Assembly (NCBI GenBank): GCA_964395315.1
Contig: CAYNBI010000005.1
Coordinates: forward strand, 9,458 to 73,457
Source of the DNA: CAVORB01 sp964395315
GTDB lineage: Bacteria; Pseudomonadota; Gammaproteobacteria; Chromatiales; Chromatiaceae
Direction of reading: 5' to 3'
DNA: 64,000 nucleotides
Part shown: positions 42,352 through 50,686 of the stretch, piece after piece
Position numbering within the stretch: position 1 is the first letter of the stretch
Layout of the letters: the number at the start of each line of letters is the position of its first letter
Notes under the pieces: generated by a model
Told to the model about the DNA's origin: nothing
Seen by the model: the letters and a program-made list of their open reading frames with translations, nothing else
Database searches by the model: none
Position numbers and translations under genes: made by a program

Positions 42352-43935
42352 ATGAGCGAGTTTTCTAATGCGTACCTGATCCCTGACGGGACCAGACTGC
42401 AGGACATCAAGGATCGCATCCAGGTCCGGAGCCGGTTCAGCGAGGAGCCTTCCCGTACAGTCACCACGACCTACTACGACGACTTCCAGTGGAGCCTCTA
42501 TCTGGCCGGTGCGAGCGTCGAGGATCACCAGGATCGCGCGCGGCGAACGCTGGTGTGGCGAGATCTTCAAACTGACGCAGCCGAGGTCGAGCAGCGGATC
42601 GCGTCCGCACCAGGGTTTGCCCGGGACCTTCCGTCTGGAGCCGTGAAGGATCGGCTGGCGCGCGCGATCGGCGTGCGTCGGCTGCTGCCGCTGGTAACGG
42701 TCCACACAGAGGTGCAAACGCTGCGGCTGCTCAACGACGACGACAAGACGGTTGCCCGGGTGGTGCTCGACGTGAACCGCTACACGGATAGCGAACGCGA
42801 GCGCCAGGGTGCGCTCGCCACGCGCCTGCGCCTGGTTCCCGTCAAGGGTTACGAGCGCGAGCTGGAAGAGGCGGCTCACATGCTGCACGAGGAGCTGGGC
42901 CTGGAACCCGTGCGCACGCCCCTGGTGTTGGAGGCGCTGGCCGCAGCCGGTCGCCGTCCAGGCGATTATTCCTCGAAGCTCGATTATCACCTCGACCCGG
43001 ACGCGCGGGCGGACGCGGCGGCAAAGGAGATCCTGATCGGGTTGCTGGATACCATCGAGATCAACGTGCCGGGTACCAAGGCGAACCTCGACCCGGAGTT
43101 CCTCCACGACCTGAGGGTGGCGATCCGGCGCACGCGCTCGGCGCTCTCGCAGATCAAGGGGGTGTTCGCCCCCGAGGTGGTGGCCGCGTTCAAAGAACGT
43201 TTTGCCTGGCTGCAGCAGATTACCGGGCCCGTCCGCGATCTCGACGTCTATCTTCTGGACTTCGATACCTATCGCGACAGCCTGCCTGCTGCCCTGCGGC
43301 CTCATCTCGATCCCCTGCGACAGTACCTTCTTGCTCATTACGACGAGGCGCAGCGGGCCTTGGTCAAGGATCTGGACTCGGCGAAATTCGCCAACCTGCT
43401 GCGCGACTGGCGCGCCTTCCTCGAGGCCCCGGTGCCCCACCGTTCGGCGCTCCCGAACGCCATGCGAAGGACCAAGGAGGTGGCCGACGAGCGGATCTGG
43501 AAGATGTATCGCCTGGTGCTCAAGGAGGGGCGGGCGATCGCGCCGGATTCCCCCGCGGAGGACCTGCACGAGCTGCGCAAGAGCGCCAAGAAACTGCGCT
43601 ACCTGGTCGAATTTTTCGACAGCCTGTACCCGAAGAAGGAGACCCGTACCCTGGTCAAGCAGTTCAAGGCGCTGCTCGATAACCTGGGTGGCTTCCAGGA
43701 CCTGGCGGTGCAGGCCGACCACCTGCGGGAGATTGCGGTCAGGATGCGCGCGGAAAAATGTGCCCCGACCGATACCCTGCTGACGATGGGTGTGCTCGTA
43801 GGAGACCTTCTGGTACGACAGCAGCAGGCCCGGTCGCATTTCGCCGAAATCTTCACGGCCTTCGACGGGGAGGATAACCACGCCTTGTTCAAGCGTCTGT
43901 TCGCATCGTCAAAGAAAGGGAGCAAGGCGGCATGA
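42352..43935 (+). CDS. CYTH-like and CHAD domain protein
   Basis: A 527-residue protein. The N-terminal half (about 1-215) resembles a CYTH triphosphate-tunnel fold in degenerate form (TTTYYDDFQWSLYLAGASVE, EVEQRIA). The CHAD region (about 225-525) has the two basic helix motifs that define it: HDLRVAIRRTRSAL from His252 and HELRKSAKKLRYLVEFF from His406. CHAD domains bind inorganic polyphosphate and can decorate polyphosphate granules. It overlaps the ParA gene by four bases (ATGA). GAGGAGG lies 9-15 bases upstream of the ATG. Confidence 0.9.
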   Translation: MSEFSNAYLIPDGTRLQDIKDRIQVRSRFSEEPSRTVTTTYYDDFQWSLYLAGASVEDHQDRARRTLVWRDLQTDAAEVEQRIASAPGFARDLPSGAVKDRLARAIGVRRLLPLVTVHTEVQTLRLLNDDDKTVARVVLDVNRYTDSERERQGALATRLRLVPVKGYERELEEAAHMLHEELGLEPVRTPLVLEALAAAGRRPGDYSSKLDYHLDPDARADAAAKEILIGLLDTIEINVPGTKANLDPEFLHDLRVAIRRTRSALSQIKGVFAPEVVAAFKERFAWLQQITGPVRDLDVYLLDFDTYRDSLPAALRPHLDPLRQYLLAHYDEAQRALVKDLDSAKFANLLRDWRAFLEAPVPHRSALPNAMRRTKEVADERIWKMYRLVLKEGRAIAPDSPAEDLHELRKSAKKLRYLVEFFDSLYPKKETRTLVKQFKALLDNLGGFQDLAVQADHLREIAVRMRAEKCAPTDTLLTMGVLVGDLLVRQQQARSHFAEIFTAFDGEDNHALFKRLFASSKKGSKAA

Positions 43936-44675
43936 GGATCATCGGCAGCTACAACATCAAGGGCGGCGTCGGCAAGACCGCCACGGCGATCAACCTCGCA
44001 TACCTGGCTTCGCAGGAGGGCATGCGCACGCTGGTCTGGGACCTCGACCCCCAGGGGGCGGCCACCTACTACTTCCGGGTCAAGCCCAAGGTCAAGGGCG
44101 GAGGCAAGTCCCTGGTGATGGGCAAGCGCGACCTGGAATCGGTGGTGAAGGGCACGGACTTCGAGAACCTGGACTTGCTGCCGGCGGATTTCTCATTCCG
44201 CAACATGGACCTGGTGCTGGAGGACGCGAAGAAGCCGACCAAGCAGCTGACACAGCTGCTGCGGCCCCTGTCCGACGAATACGACTACGTGTTCCTGGAC
44301 TGCCCGCCGAGCATTTCCCTCGTCTCGGAGAACATCTTTCGCGCTGCCGAGGCCCTGCTGGTGCCGATGATCCCGACCACGCTCTCGGCGCGGACCCTGC
44401 ATCAACTGACGGATTTCCTGGACGGCCACGCGCTGATCGGGAAGCTCCGGGTGATGCCGTTTTTCTCCATGGTGGACCGCCGCAAGCGCCTGCATCTGGA
44501 CCTCATGGAACAGCTTCCCGAGCGCTATCCCGACATGCTGGCGACCAGCATTCCCTATGCCTCCGATGTGGAGCGCATGGGCGTCAACCGGATGCCGTTG
44601 CTCGCCTATGCGCCGTCCAACCCGGCTTCCAAGGCCTACCGTGCCCTCTGGGAGGAGGTCAAGGCCGCTTTGTAG
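43932..44675 (+). CDS. ParA-type ATPase coupled to the CHAD protein
   Basis: A 247-residue deviant Walker-A ATPase. IKGGVGKTATAINLAY (signature Lys10, catalytic Lys15), VWDLDPQGAATYYF (motif A') and FLDCPPSISLVSENIF (Walker B) are intact. It has no N-terminal DNA-binding helix domain, so it is the short form used in cargo-positioning systems (McdA, PpfA type) as well as some plasmids. No parB-like gene or parS sites are nearby. The start overlaps the CHAD stop, so the CHAD protein is the likely partner or adaptor. Confidence 0.9.
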   Translation: MRIIGSYNIKGGVGKTATAINLAYLASQEGMRTLVWDLDPQGAATYYFRVKPKVKGGGKSLVMGKRDLESVVKGTDFENLDLLPADFSFRNMDLVLEDAKKPTKQLTQLLRPLSDEYDYVFLDCPPSISLVSENIFRAAEALLVPMIPTTLSARTLHQLTDFLDGHALIGKLRVMPFFSMVDRRKRLHLDLMEQLPERYPDMLATSIPYASDVERMGVNRMPLLAYAPSNPASKAYRALWEEVKAAL

Positions 44676-44794
44676 CGCTGCGGTCGGATCGGGGTCAGGC
44701 GGGGCTTGAGGCATGGCCCAGACGGACCCACCATCGCGAGTATCCGCGGCGCGAGATCTCGGACCGTCGGTGCAATCCAACGCGAGCGACAATC

Positions 44795-45481
44795 TTGACC
44801 GCAGCCTTCCGCCCCGTCGTCGTCATTTTTGGCGTGATCCTCGCTGCGTCCGCGGCTTCGGCGGCAGATCCGAGCGAGGATGTCTTCGATCTGGAGACGC
44901 TCCGCGTGCGCATCTCCGATGACGTGCCCTACATCGAGACACGGCACGGCGGAGAAAAGGTCCTGGTGCTCCGCCACCAGGATCCCGGACACACCATCGC
45001 GGCCCCTTACGACCAAACCTCCCGGGACTGCCCGCCGTTCTGCATCCAACCCCTGGTGATCGCCCCCGGGGTGGAGACCATCGGCGAGCTGGAGGTGGTC
45101 GGCTACCTAGAGCGCATCGGCAACGGAGATAACGACGTGCTCGTCATCGATTCGCGCACCGCCGAGTGGACCTCACGCGGCGTGATCCCCGGGTCCGTCA
45201 ACGTCCCCTTTACCCGTATCGACCCGGCACACGCCTCGCCCCAGAAGATCGCCGAACTGTTGGAGCTCGATTTCGGCGCCATCCGCCTCGATGGGCTCTG
45301 GAACTTCAGCGCCGCCAAGACATTGGTCCTTTACTGCAACGGCGCTTGGTGCGGTCAGTCCCCGACCAACATCAAGGCGCTATTGGACCTGGGCTACCCA
45401 CCGCACAAGCTCAAGTGGTACCGCGGCGGCATGCAGGCGTGGGAGGGGCTGGGTTTCACGACGGTGAAGCCCGAGGGTTGA
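44795..45481 (+). CDS. Periplasmic rhodanese-like protein
   Basis: A 228-residue protein starting at TTG 44795 with a signal peptide (FRPVVVIFGVILAASAASAA). A front module with RDCPPFCIQPLVIAPGVETIGELE (two Cys) precedes a rhodanese domain: VLVIDSRTAEWTSRGVIPGSVNVPFTRID and the catalytic loop VLYCNGAWCGQSPTNIKALLDLGY, with two cysteines in CNGAWC. This type of rhodanese is common in sulfur oxidisers; a role in periplasmic sulfane sulfur transfer is inferred. No strong ribosome-binding site before the TTG, so the start is uncertain. Confidence 0.8.
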   Translation: MTAAFRPVVVIFGVILAASAASAADPSEDVFDLETLRVRISDDVPYIETRHGGEKVLVLRHQDPGHTIAAPYDQTSRDCPPFCIQPLVIAPGVETIGELEVVGYLERIGNGDNDVLVIDSRTAEWTSRGVIPGSVNVPFTRIDPAHASPQKIAELLELDFGAIRLDGLWNFSAAKTLVLYCNGAWCGQSPTNIKALLDLGYPPHKLKWYRGGMQAWEGLGFTTVKPEG

Positions 45482-45536
45482 CGACGCACGGGTTGCCCGG
45501 GCCTGGCTGAAACAGACGCTTGCCGCAGGAGCTTAC

Positions 45537-46076
45537 GTGGACGCGACCGAACTTGCGACAATCTTCCGTGCCCTGGCCTTTGCGGCGGAAAAGCACCGCG
45601 ACCAGCGCCGAAAGGACGATCACGGATCCCCATACATCAACCATCCGATCGCGCTCGCGCGTCTATTGTGCATCGAGGCGGGCGTCACCGACGTGGAAAC
45701 CCTGTGCGCCGCGCTCCTCCACGATACGGTGGAGGACACGGATACGACCCCCGATGAGCTCGAGGCCGCATTCGGGCCCGAAGTGAGCGGGGTCGTGATG
45801 GAGGTAACGGACGACAAGCGGCTGCCCAAGGCGGAGCGCAAGCGGCTGCAGATCGAGCACGCGGCGGTCGTGAGCCACCGGGCCAAGCTGGTGAAACTCG
45901 CCGATAAGATCTGCAATCTGCGGGACGTCCACGGCGCACCGCCGGCGAACTGGCCGCTTTCGCGTCGACAGGCCTACTTCGACTGGGCGCGTGAAGTGGT
46001 CAGCGGCATACGCGGCACCCATGCGCAACTGGAGGCGTTGTTCGATGCCGCATACGCGCTCCGTCCGGAGGAGTAG
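45537..46076 (+). CDS. MESH1-like HD-domain (p)ppGpp hydrolase
   Basis: A 179-residue HD phosphohydrolase starting at GTG 45537. Metal-site motifs: RRKDDHGSPYINHPIALA (H), LCAALLHDTVEDTDTT (HDxxED) and VKLADKICNLRD (D), the pattern of the SpoT hydrolase domain alone. Small alarmone hydrolases of this type remove 3'-diphosphate from (p)ppGpp, and the animal homologue also acts on NADPH. No synthetase or TGS domain is present. A gap of 55 bases separates it from the rhodanese gene. Confidence 0.87.
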   Translation: MDATELATIFRALAFAAEKHRDQRRKDDHGSPYINHPIALARLLCIEAGVTDVETLCAALLHDTVEDTDTTPDELEAAFGPEVSGVVMEVTDDKRLPKAERKRLQIEHAAVVSHRAKLVKLADKICNLRDVHGAPPANWPLSRRQAYFDWAREVVSGIRGTHAQLEALFDAAYALRPEE

Positions 46077-46239
46077 GTCCGACAAAGACCGCGTGGACGA
46101 ATAACACAAGGAAGCGACACGTTCTGGTTGCCGCTGCCCTGATAGCAATCTCGATCCAGACCGCCAACGCCCTTTGGCTGGTGTCGACGCCTGGCCTCGC
46201 GCCGCGGCGTCCCGCCCTTTGCAGCCGCGCCGCGGCGCT

Positions 46240-47670
46240 TCAGGTGCCTGGGAGGACCGGTGTGGTGGCTCCTTGCTCCGAGTCCCGGGGCGTGTGGAAC
46301 CAGCTCAGTTTCTCCCGGAGCTTCACTACCTCTCCTACGATAATCAGGGTGGGCGGCTTCGGGGGATCCTTCTCAACCACGTCTAGGATGTTCGACAGCG
46401 TGCCCGAGTAGACGCGCTGCATGTGGGTCGTGCCCTGCTGGACCAAGGCTACCGGCATTTCCGTCGGAACCCCGTGCTGGGTGAGCTTGTCGACGATCAC
46501 GGAGAGCCCAACCAGCCCCATGTAGAACACCACCGTCTGGTGCGGTTGCGCGAGCTGCTCCCAGTTGAGGTTCATGGTTCCGTCCTTCAGGTGTCCGGTC
46601 ACGAAGGTTACCGACTGGGCATAGTCCCGGTGGGTCAAGGGAATACCGGTGTAGGTCGCGCAGCCGGATGCCGCGGTGATGCCGGGCACGACCTGGAACG
46701 GGATGCCCTCCGCCGCCAGGGTGTCGATCTCCTCACCGCCGCGGCCGAAGATGAAGGGGTCGCCGCCTTTCAGTCGCAGCACCCGTTGTCCCTCTTTGGC
46801 GAGATCGGCGAGCAGGCGGTTGATCTCTTCCTGGCGCATCACGTGGTTGTTGCGCTCCTTGCCGACGTACACGCGGCGGGCGTCTCGCCGCACCATGTCG
46901 AGAATCGGCTTGGCGACGAGGCGGTCGTATACGACGACGTCAGCCTGCTGCATGAGGCGCAGGGCACGGAAAGTGAGGAGGTCCGGATCGCCGGGACCCG
47001 AACCGACCAGATACACCTCGCCCATTCCGGAGGCGGGTTTAGCGGCAGCGAGTTCACGCTCCATGGCCGCATCCGCCTCGTCCATGTGCCCGGAGAACAC
47101 CCGTTCGGCGACGCCGCCCTGGAGGACGCGATCCCAGAAGCGGCGGCGTTCGCGCTGATCCGAGATGTTCGCCTTCACCCTGTCTCGATAACGGGCGCAG
47201 AGCTCGCCGAGCCGGCCGTACGCGGACGGGACCAGGGATTCGAGACGCGTGCGCAACAGGCGCGCCAGCACCGGCGAGGCACTTCCGGTCGACACCGCGA
47301 CCACGACCGGGGAGCGGTCGATGACCGAGGGCATGATGAAGCTGCAGTCCCGCGGCTGGTCCACCACGTTGACCGGAATCCGGCGCTCCCGGGCGAGCTC
47401 GGCTATACGGCGGTTTACCGAACGGTCGTCCGTCGCCGCGACCACCAGATGCGCACCGTCCAGATCCTGGTCCAGGAAGGCGCGCGGCACATGGGTGAAG
47501 GCGCCACGGTCGGCTTGGGCGCGCAGGGAATCGGCTAGCGCAGGAGCGACCACGCTGACCGCGGCGCCGGCGCGCAGCAAGCTGGCGATCTTGCGCAAGG
47601 CGATCTCTCCGCCGCCAACTACCAGGCATGGCTTGGCCTTTACGTCGAGAAAGATGGGAAGAAACTCCAT
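46240..47670 (-). CDS. cysG: Siroheme synthase CysG
   Basis: A 476-residue trifunctional enzyme from the ATG at 47670. The N-terminal precorrin-2 dehydrogenase/ferrochelatase has CLVVGGGEIALRKIASLLRAGA and STGSASPVLARLLRTRLE. The C-terminal uroporphyrinogen-III methyltransferase (about 220-476) has GEVYLVGSGPGDPDLLTFRA, VLRLKGGDPFIFGRGGEE and GITAASGCATYTGIPLTHRD. It supplies siroheme to sulfite reductase and hence to reverse-Dsr sulfur oxidation or sulfate assimilation. It is divergent from the rhodanese-tusA-dsrE2 set. Confidence 0.97.
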   Translation of the reverse strand: MEFLPIFLDVKAKPCLVVGGGEIALRKIASLLRAGAAVSVVAPALADSLRAQADRGAFTHVPRAFLDQDLDGAHLVVAATDDRSVNRRIAELARERRIPVNVVDQPRDCSFIMPSVIDRSPVVVAVSTGSASPVLARLLRTRLESLVPSAYGRLGELCARYRDRVKANISDQRERRRFWDRVLQGGVAERVFSGHMDEADAAMERELAAAKPASGMGEVYLVGSGPGDPDLLTFRALRLMQQADVVVYDRLVAKPILDMVRRDARRVYVGKERNNHVMRQEEINRLLADLAKEGQRVLRLKGGDPFIFGRGGEEIDTLAAEGIPFQVVPGITAASGCATYTGIPLTHRDYAQSVTFVTGHLKDGTMNLNWEQLAQPHQTVVFYMGLVGLSVIVDKLTQHGVPTEMPVALVQQGTTHMQRVYSGTLSNILDVVEKDPPKPPTLIIVGEVVKLREKLSWFHTPRDSEQGATTPVLPGT

Positions 47671-47755
47671 GGTGGACTCGCTCGGCCGAGAAAGGGTAGT
47701 GATAAGACGGCCTCCCCAGGGCGCCGCCTTGAGTTGTGCGTCAAAAGCTATTAAT

Positions 47756-47779
47756 ATACTGAAATACTTGGATACTTGG
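47756..47779 (+). repeat. Three tandem 8-bp units (ATACT core) in the cysG-rhodanese divergent region
   Basis: ATACTGAA, ATACTTGG and ATACTTGG follow without spacers, ending 12 bases before the rhodanese GTG and beside an AT-rich TATACT (47755-47760). It could be a regulator-binding array or part of the rhodanese leader. Confidence 0.4.
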
Positions 47780-47791
47780 TAGTACCGCGAC

Positions 47792-48118
47792 GTGATCAAC
47801 GAAATCGATTCGGCGACGCTGAGGTCGAGGCTGGCTGCCGGCGAGGACATCTACCTGATCGACATCCGCACGCCTGGAGAGGTCGCGCAAGGGGCCATCC
47901 CGAACGCCGTTCATCTGCCGATGCACCTGTTGCCGTTGCGCCTGCATGACCTGCCAAGGGACAAGGACGTGGTCCTCTACTGCCGTAGCGGAGCCCGCTC
48001 CTACCACGCATGTTCTTACCTTAGCCAACAGGGGTTCGACAACGCGGTCAATCTGCGCGGGGGCATCATCTCCTGGGCGCGCGGCGGGTTCGAGATCGAG
48101 CGTCGCATGGCGGTTTGA
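47792..48118 (+). CDS. Rhodanese sulfurtransferase (rhd of rhd-tusA-dsrE2)
   Basis: A 108-residue cytoplasmic single-domain rhodanese, GTG start at 47792. IYLIDIRTPGEVAQGAIPNAVHLPMHLLPLR and the active-site loop VVLYCRSGARSYHACSYLSQQG are standard. In sulfur-oxidising bacteria a rhodanese encoded directly upstream of tusA and dsrE2 loads sulfane sulfur onto TusA, which then feeds the Dsr or Hdr oxidation route. The order is exactly that here. Confidence 0.93.
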   Translation: MINEIDSATLRSRLAAGEDIYLIDIRTPGEVAQGAIPNAVHLPMHLLPLRLHDLPRDKDVVLYCRSGARSYHACSYLSQQGFDNAVNLRGGIISWARGGFEIERRMAV

Positions 48119-48165
48119 GCGTGATGATGGCCGCTGGCGGCCGCCCCCTTCTGGCGCCCGCAACC

Positions 48166-48194
48166 TTGCGTTTTTCAGCGGTTTAGCCTATAAA
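48166..48194 (+). promoter_or_regulatory. Sigma-70 promoter for tusA-dsrE2
   Basis: TTGCGT (48166-48171) and TATAAA (48189-48194) are exactly 17 bases apart, in the 134-base gap between the rhodanese and tusA. It would let tusA-dsrE2 be expressed apart from the rhodanese. Confidence 0.55.
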
Positions 48195-48252
48195 TCCGAA
48201 CTCTTGATATTTCTCATATTCTAAAACACAAGAAGACCGGAGGTACCCTTCC

Positions 48253-48483
48253 ATGGCAGACTTCGACCAAGAATTGGACGCTAGCGGCCTCAATTGCCCC
48301 TTGCCCATCCTGCGCGCGAAAAAGACGCTCTCTGGAATGGATTCCGGCCAGATCCTTCATATCATCGCCACCGATCCGGGCTCGGTGAAGGATTTTGACG
48401 CCTTCTCCAAGCAGACGGGCAACGAGCTGATGGAGTCGAAGGAAGAAGGCGGCAAATTTCACTTCCTGATCAAGAAGGCCTGA
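48253..48483 (+). CDS. tusA: Sulfur carrier protein TusA
   Basis: A 76-residue protein with the invariant LDASGLNCPLPILRAKKTL, where the cysteine of the CPxP motif carries the persulfide, and a SirA-like beta-alpha fold (ILHIIATDPGSVKDFDAFSKQTGNELME). CGGAGGTACC precedes the ATG. Flanked by rhodanese and dsrE2, it is more likely an oxidative sulfur donor than only the tRNA-thiolation TusA. Confidence 0.97.
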   Translation: MADFDQELDASGLNCPLPILRAKKTLSGMDSGQILHIIATDPGSVKDFDAFSKQTGNELMESKEEGGKFHFLIKKA

Positions 48484-48536
48484 TCTCACGGCCCGATCCC
48501 ATCCCCCTATTCACCGCCTCAACTGAGGAGCGTCCG

Positions 48537-49016
48537 ATGGAACAGAAAAAGCTGGCGATCATCGCCACCAAGGGCTCGTTGGACTGGGCCTATCCTCCGT
48601 TCATCCTTGCGTCGACCGCGGCGGCGCTCGGTTACGAGACCCAGATCTTCTTTACCTTCTACGGGCTCCAGCTCCTTAAGAAGAAGCTGCACCTGGAGGT
48701 GACGCCGCTCGGCAATCCGGGAATGCCCATGCCGATGGGGATGGACAAGTGGTTCCCGGTGCTCGGCATGGCGCTTCCGGGCATGCAGGCAATGATGACC
48801 TCCATGATGAAGGCCAAGATGAAGTCGAAGGGTGTGGCCAGCATCGATGAGCTGCGCGAGCTGTGCATCGAGGCCGAGGTCAAGCTCATCGCCTGTCAGA
48901 TGACCGTCGACCTTTTCGACATGAATCACTCCGAGTTTATCGATGGCGTCGAGTATGCTGGCGCGGCCGCATTCTTCGAGTTCGCCGGCGAGAGCGATAT
49001 CTGTCTCTATATCTGA
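48537..49016 (+). CDS. DsrE2 family sulfur-transfer protein
   Basis: A 159-residue DsrE/DsrF/DrsH-like protein. KKLAIIATKGSLDWAYPPFILASTAAALGYETQIFFTFYG is the DsrE2 N-terminus; GMPMPMGMDKWFPVLGMALPGMQAMMTSMMKAKMKSKG is the Met-rich linker of this group. The conserved cysteines are in LRELCIEAEVKLIACQMT. It may be membrane-associated; it is a partner of TusA. A strong terminator follows. Confidence 0.95.
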   Translation: MEQKKLAIIATKGSLDWAYPPFILASTAAALGYETQIFFTFYGLQLLKKKLHLEVTPLGNPGMPMPMGMDKWFPVLGMALPGMQAMMTSMMKAKMKSKGVASIDELRELCIEAEVKLIACQMTVDLFDMNHSEFIDGVEYAGAAAFFEFAGESDICLYI

Positions 49017-49037
49017 CGGCGCCCCTCGCCGCCTGCG

Positions 49038-49067
49038 AAAAACGCCGCCTGAGGGCGGCGTTTTTTT
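49038..49067 (+). terminator. Rho-independent terminator of rhd-tusA-dsrE2
   Basis: AAAAACGCCGCC (49038-49049), a TGAG loop, GGCGGCGTTTTT and further T residues to 49067 form a 12-bp stem with a T7 run 22 bases after dsrE2. The A-tract on the other side could also stop the convergent fadL-type gene. Confidence 0.93.
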
Positions 49068-49102
49068 GTTAGGAACACAGGCGTCTCGCGCGCCCGGCGC
49101 GC

Positions 49103-50410
49103 TCAGAATGTCTTGCGGATCTCGATTCCGATCAGGTGGGCGCTCGCCTCGTAGTTGCCGTCGATCGCGTCGCTGCCATTGATGTCGTCTCCGAGCCCCA
49201 GGTATTCGCGGCTTCCGCGGTAATCGCGATCCTCGAACTTGACGTACATGTAGCCGGCCTCCAGGGACAGCCCTTGGCCGAGGTCCTGGCCGACACCGAT
49301 GCCGAACAGGTGGCGGTCATTGTCCGGCACCCGCGCGCTGAAGTGGTCGTCCGGCTGTCCGGTCTCGTCGTAGGCGTACCCAAAGCGCAACTGGGTGGCG
49401 GGGCGAAGCTGGTAGGTCATGCCGATGCGGTAGGCGTTGGCGTCGTCCCACGCGTTAGTGTCCGTGAAGATCACTTCACCGGTGCGGCGACCCTTTACCG
49501 TCAGCTTGTCGAACTTGCTCCATCCCGAACGGGTCCAGTCGAACTCGACGGCAAGCTCATCGCTGACCTCATACCGGACGCCGAGCTGCAGCCGCCAGGG
49601 CAGTTCGAGGTCCACCTTCGCCGGCTGGCCCGGCGCCAAGCCGCCAGCGACGACGAGCAGCGTATTCAGGGGCGAGTAAGGCCCCTCGATACTGACCGTG
49701 GAGGACGAATGATAGCTGGCTCCGAGGCTCAAGGCGTCGTGCCGATACAGAAGGCCCGCATTGAAGCCTATCCCGGTGCCATCTCCGCTGAGTTCGCCAA
49801 GCGACGAGTTGAGCACAGCGGATTTCGCCCAGTAGAGGTCGAGGCCGGCTGCGACGCTCAAGCTGTCATTGACCTTGTAGGTCGCGGTTGGGACGAAATC
49901 CAGGATCTCCAGCTTGCTTTGGGTCGGTTGGTTCCCGTTGGGAATCGGCACCACTACGCCTGGCGCGATGGCGCGTGGCGTAGATCCGCTGAGTGCGGGA
50001 AAGGTACCCTCTCGCCACCGCGTCTCGAGCCCGAAGGGAGCGTTGACCCCGAGCCCTACCCGCCATTGCTCGTTGATCTTGATCGCGGCCTGGATCATGG
50101 GGGCGACCACCCAGTCCGCGGAATTGCTGTCGAAGCTCCCGTTGTCCGTGCGAACGCTGAAGCTCGGCCCGATGAACAGCGTACCCAGCGAGAGGCTGGA
50201 GTCATCATGGAACCCCATGGCGGCGGGGTTGTAAGGAAAGGCGCCCTTGTCCTCCGGGTTGGCGACCAAGGCGTTGGCCGTCGCGGTTCCCAGTGCCGAA
50301 ACCTCGGGCACGGAGAAGCCGGCCGCGATCGCCGGCTGTTGCACTAGCAGACCGAGCCCGGCGACCAGCGCCGCATTCATGGATGCTGATGTGAGCTTGT
50401 TCATCATCAC
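49103..50410 (-). CDS. FadL/TodX-family outer-membrane porin
   Basis: A 435-residue beta-barrel for hydrophobic substrates. Signal peptide (NAALVAGLGLLVQQPAIAA), then the hatch-domain start GFSVPEVSALGTATANALVANPEDKGAFPYNPAAMGF, the FadL landmark NPA-A motif. Alternating strands lead to a C-terminal IGIEIRKTF with a terminal Phe, as for outer-membrane proteins. It probably imports fatty acids or aromatic compounds; the substrate is not evident. GAGGGG lies 9 bases upstream of the first of three ATGs. Confidence 0.93.
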   Translation of the reverse strand: MMMNKLTSASMNAALVAGLGLLVQQPAIAAGFSVPEVSALGTATANALVANPEDKGAFPYNPAAMGFHDDSSLSLGTLFIGPSFSVRTDNGSFDSNSADWVVAPMIQAAIKINEQWRVGLGVNAPFGLETRWREGTFPALSGSTPRAIAPGVVVPIPNGNQPTQSKLEILDFVPTATYKVNDSLSVAAGLDLYWAKSAVLNSSLGELSGDGTGIGFNAGLLYRHDALSLGASYHSSSTVSIEGPYSPLNTLLVVAGGLAPGQPAKVDLELPWRLQLGVRYEVSDELAVEFDWTRSGWSKFDKLTVKGRRTGEVIFTDTNAWDDANAYRIGMTYQLRPATQLRFGYAYDETGQPDDHFSARVPDNDRHLFGIGVGQDLGQGLSLEAGYMYVKFEDRDYRGSREYLGLGDDINGSDAIDGNYEASAHLIGIEIRKTF

Positions 50411-50686
50411 TCGGTGCCCCTCAGTAGTTGCTGATCGCGTGCCGGGAACTCGATATTGGCCCCGGCATGGGAGGAGATTTTATGCGATTGTGCGACAAGT
50501 AACCATATATTCGTTGCGTTAAAACCTAAATTCCGTTGTAAAAAAAGGACGATTTATTCGCGCAGAGGGGGAGCGAGAGCGAGCGAACGGAGAAAAGTCT
50601 TTGAATCGTGGGGGAATGCTCCTTCAAATCAGAAAACTGTGATATAAGGAATTTTTATTCATGCATCGTCCGAGAGATTCACAGCG

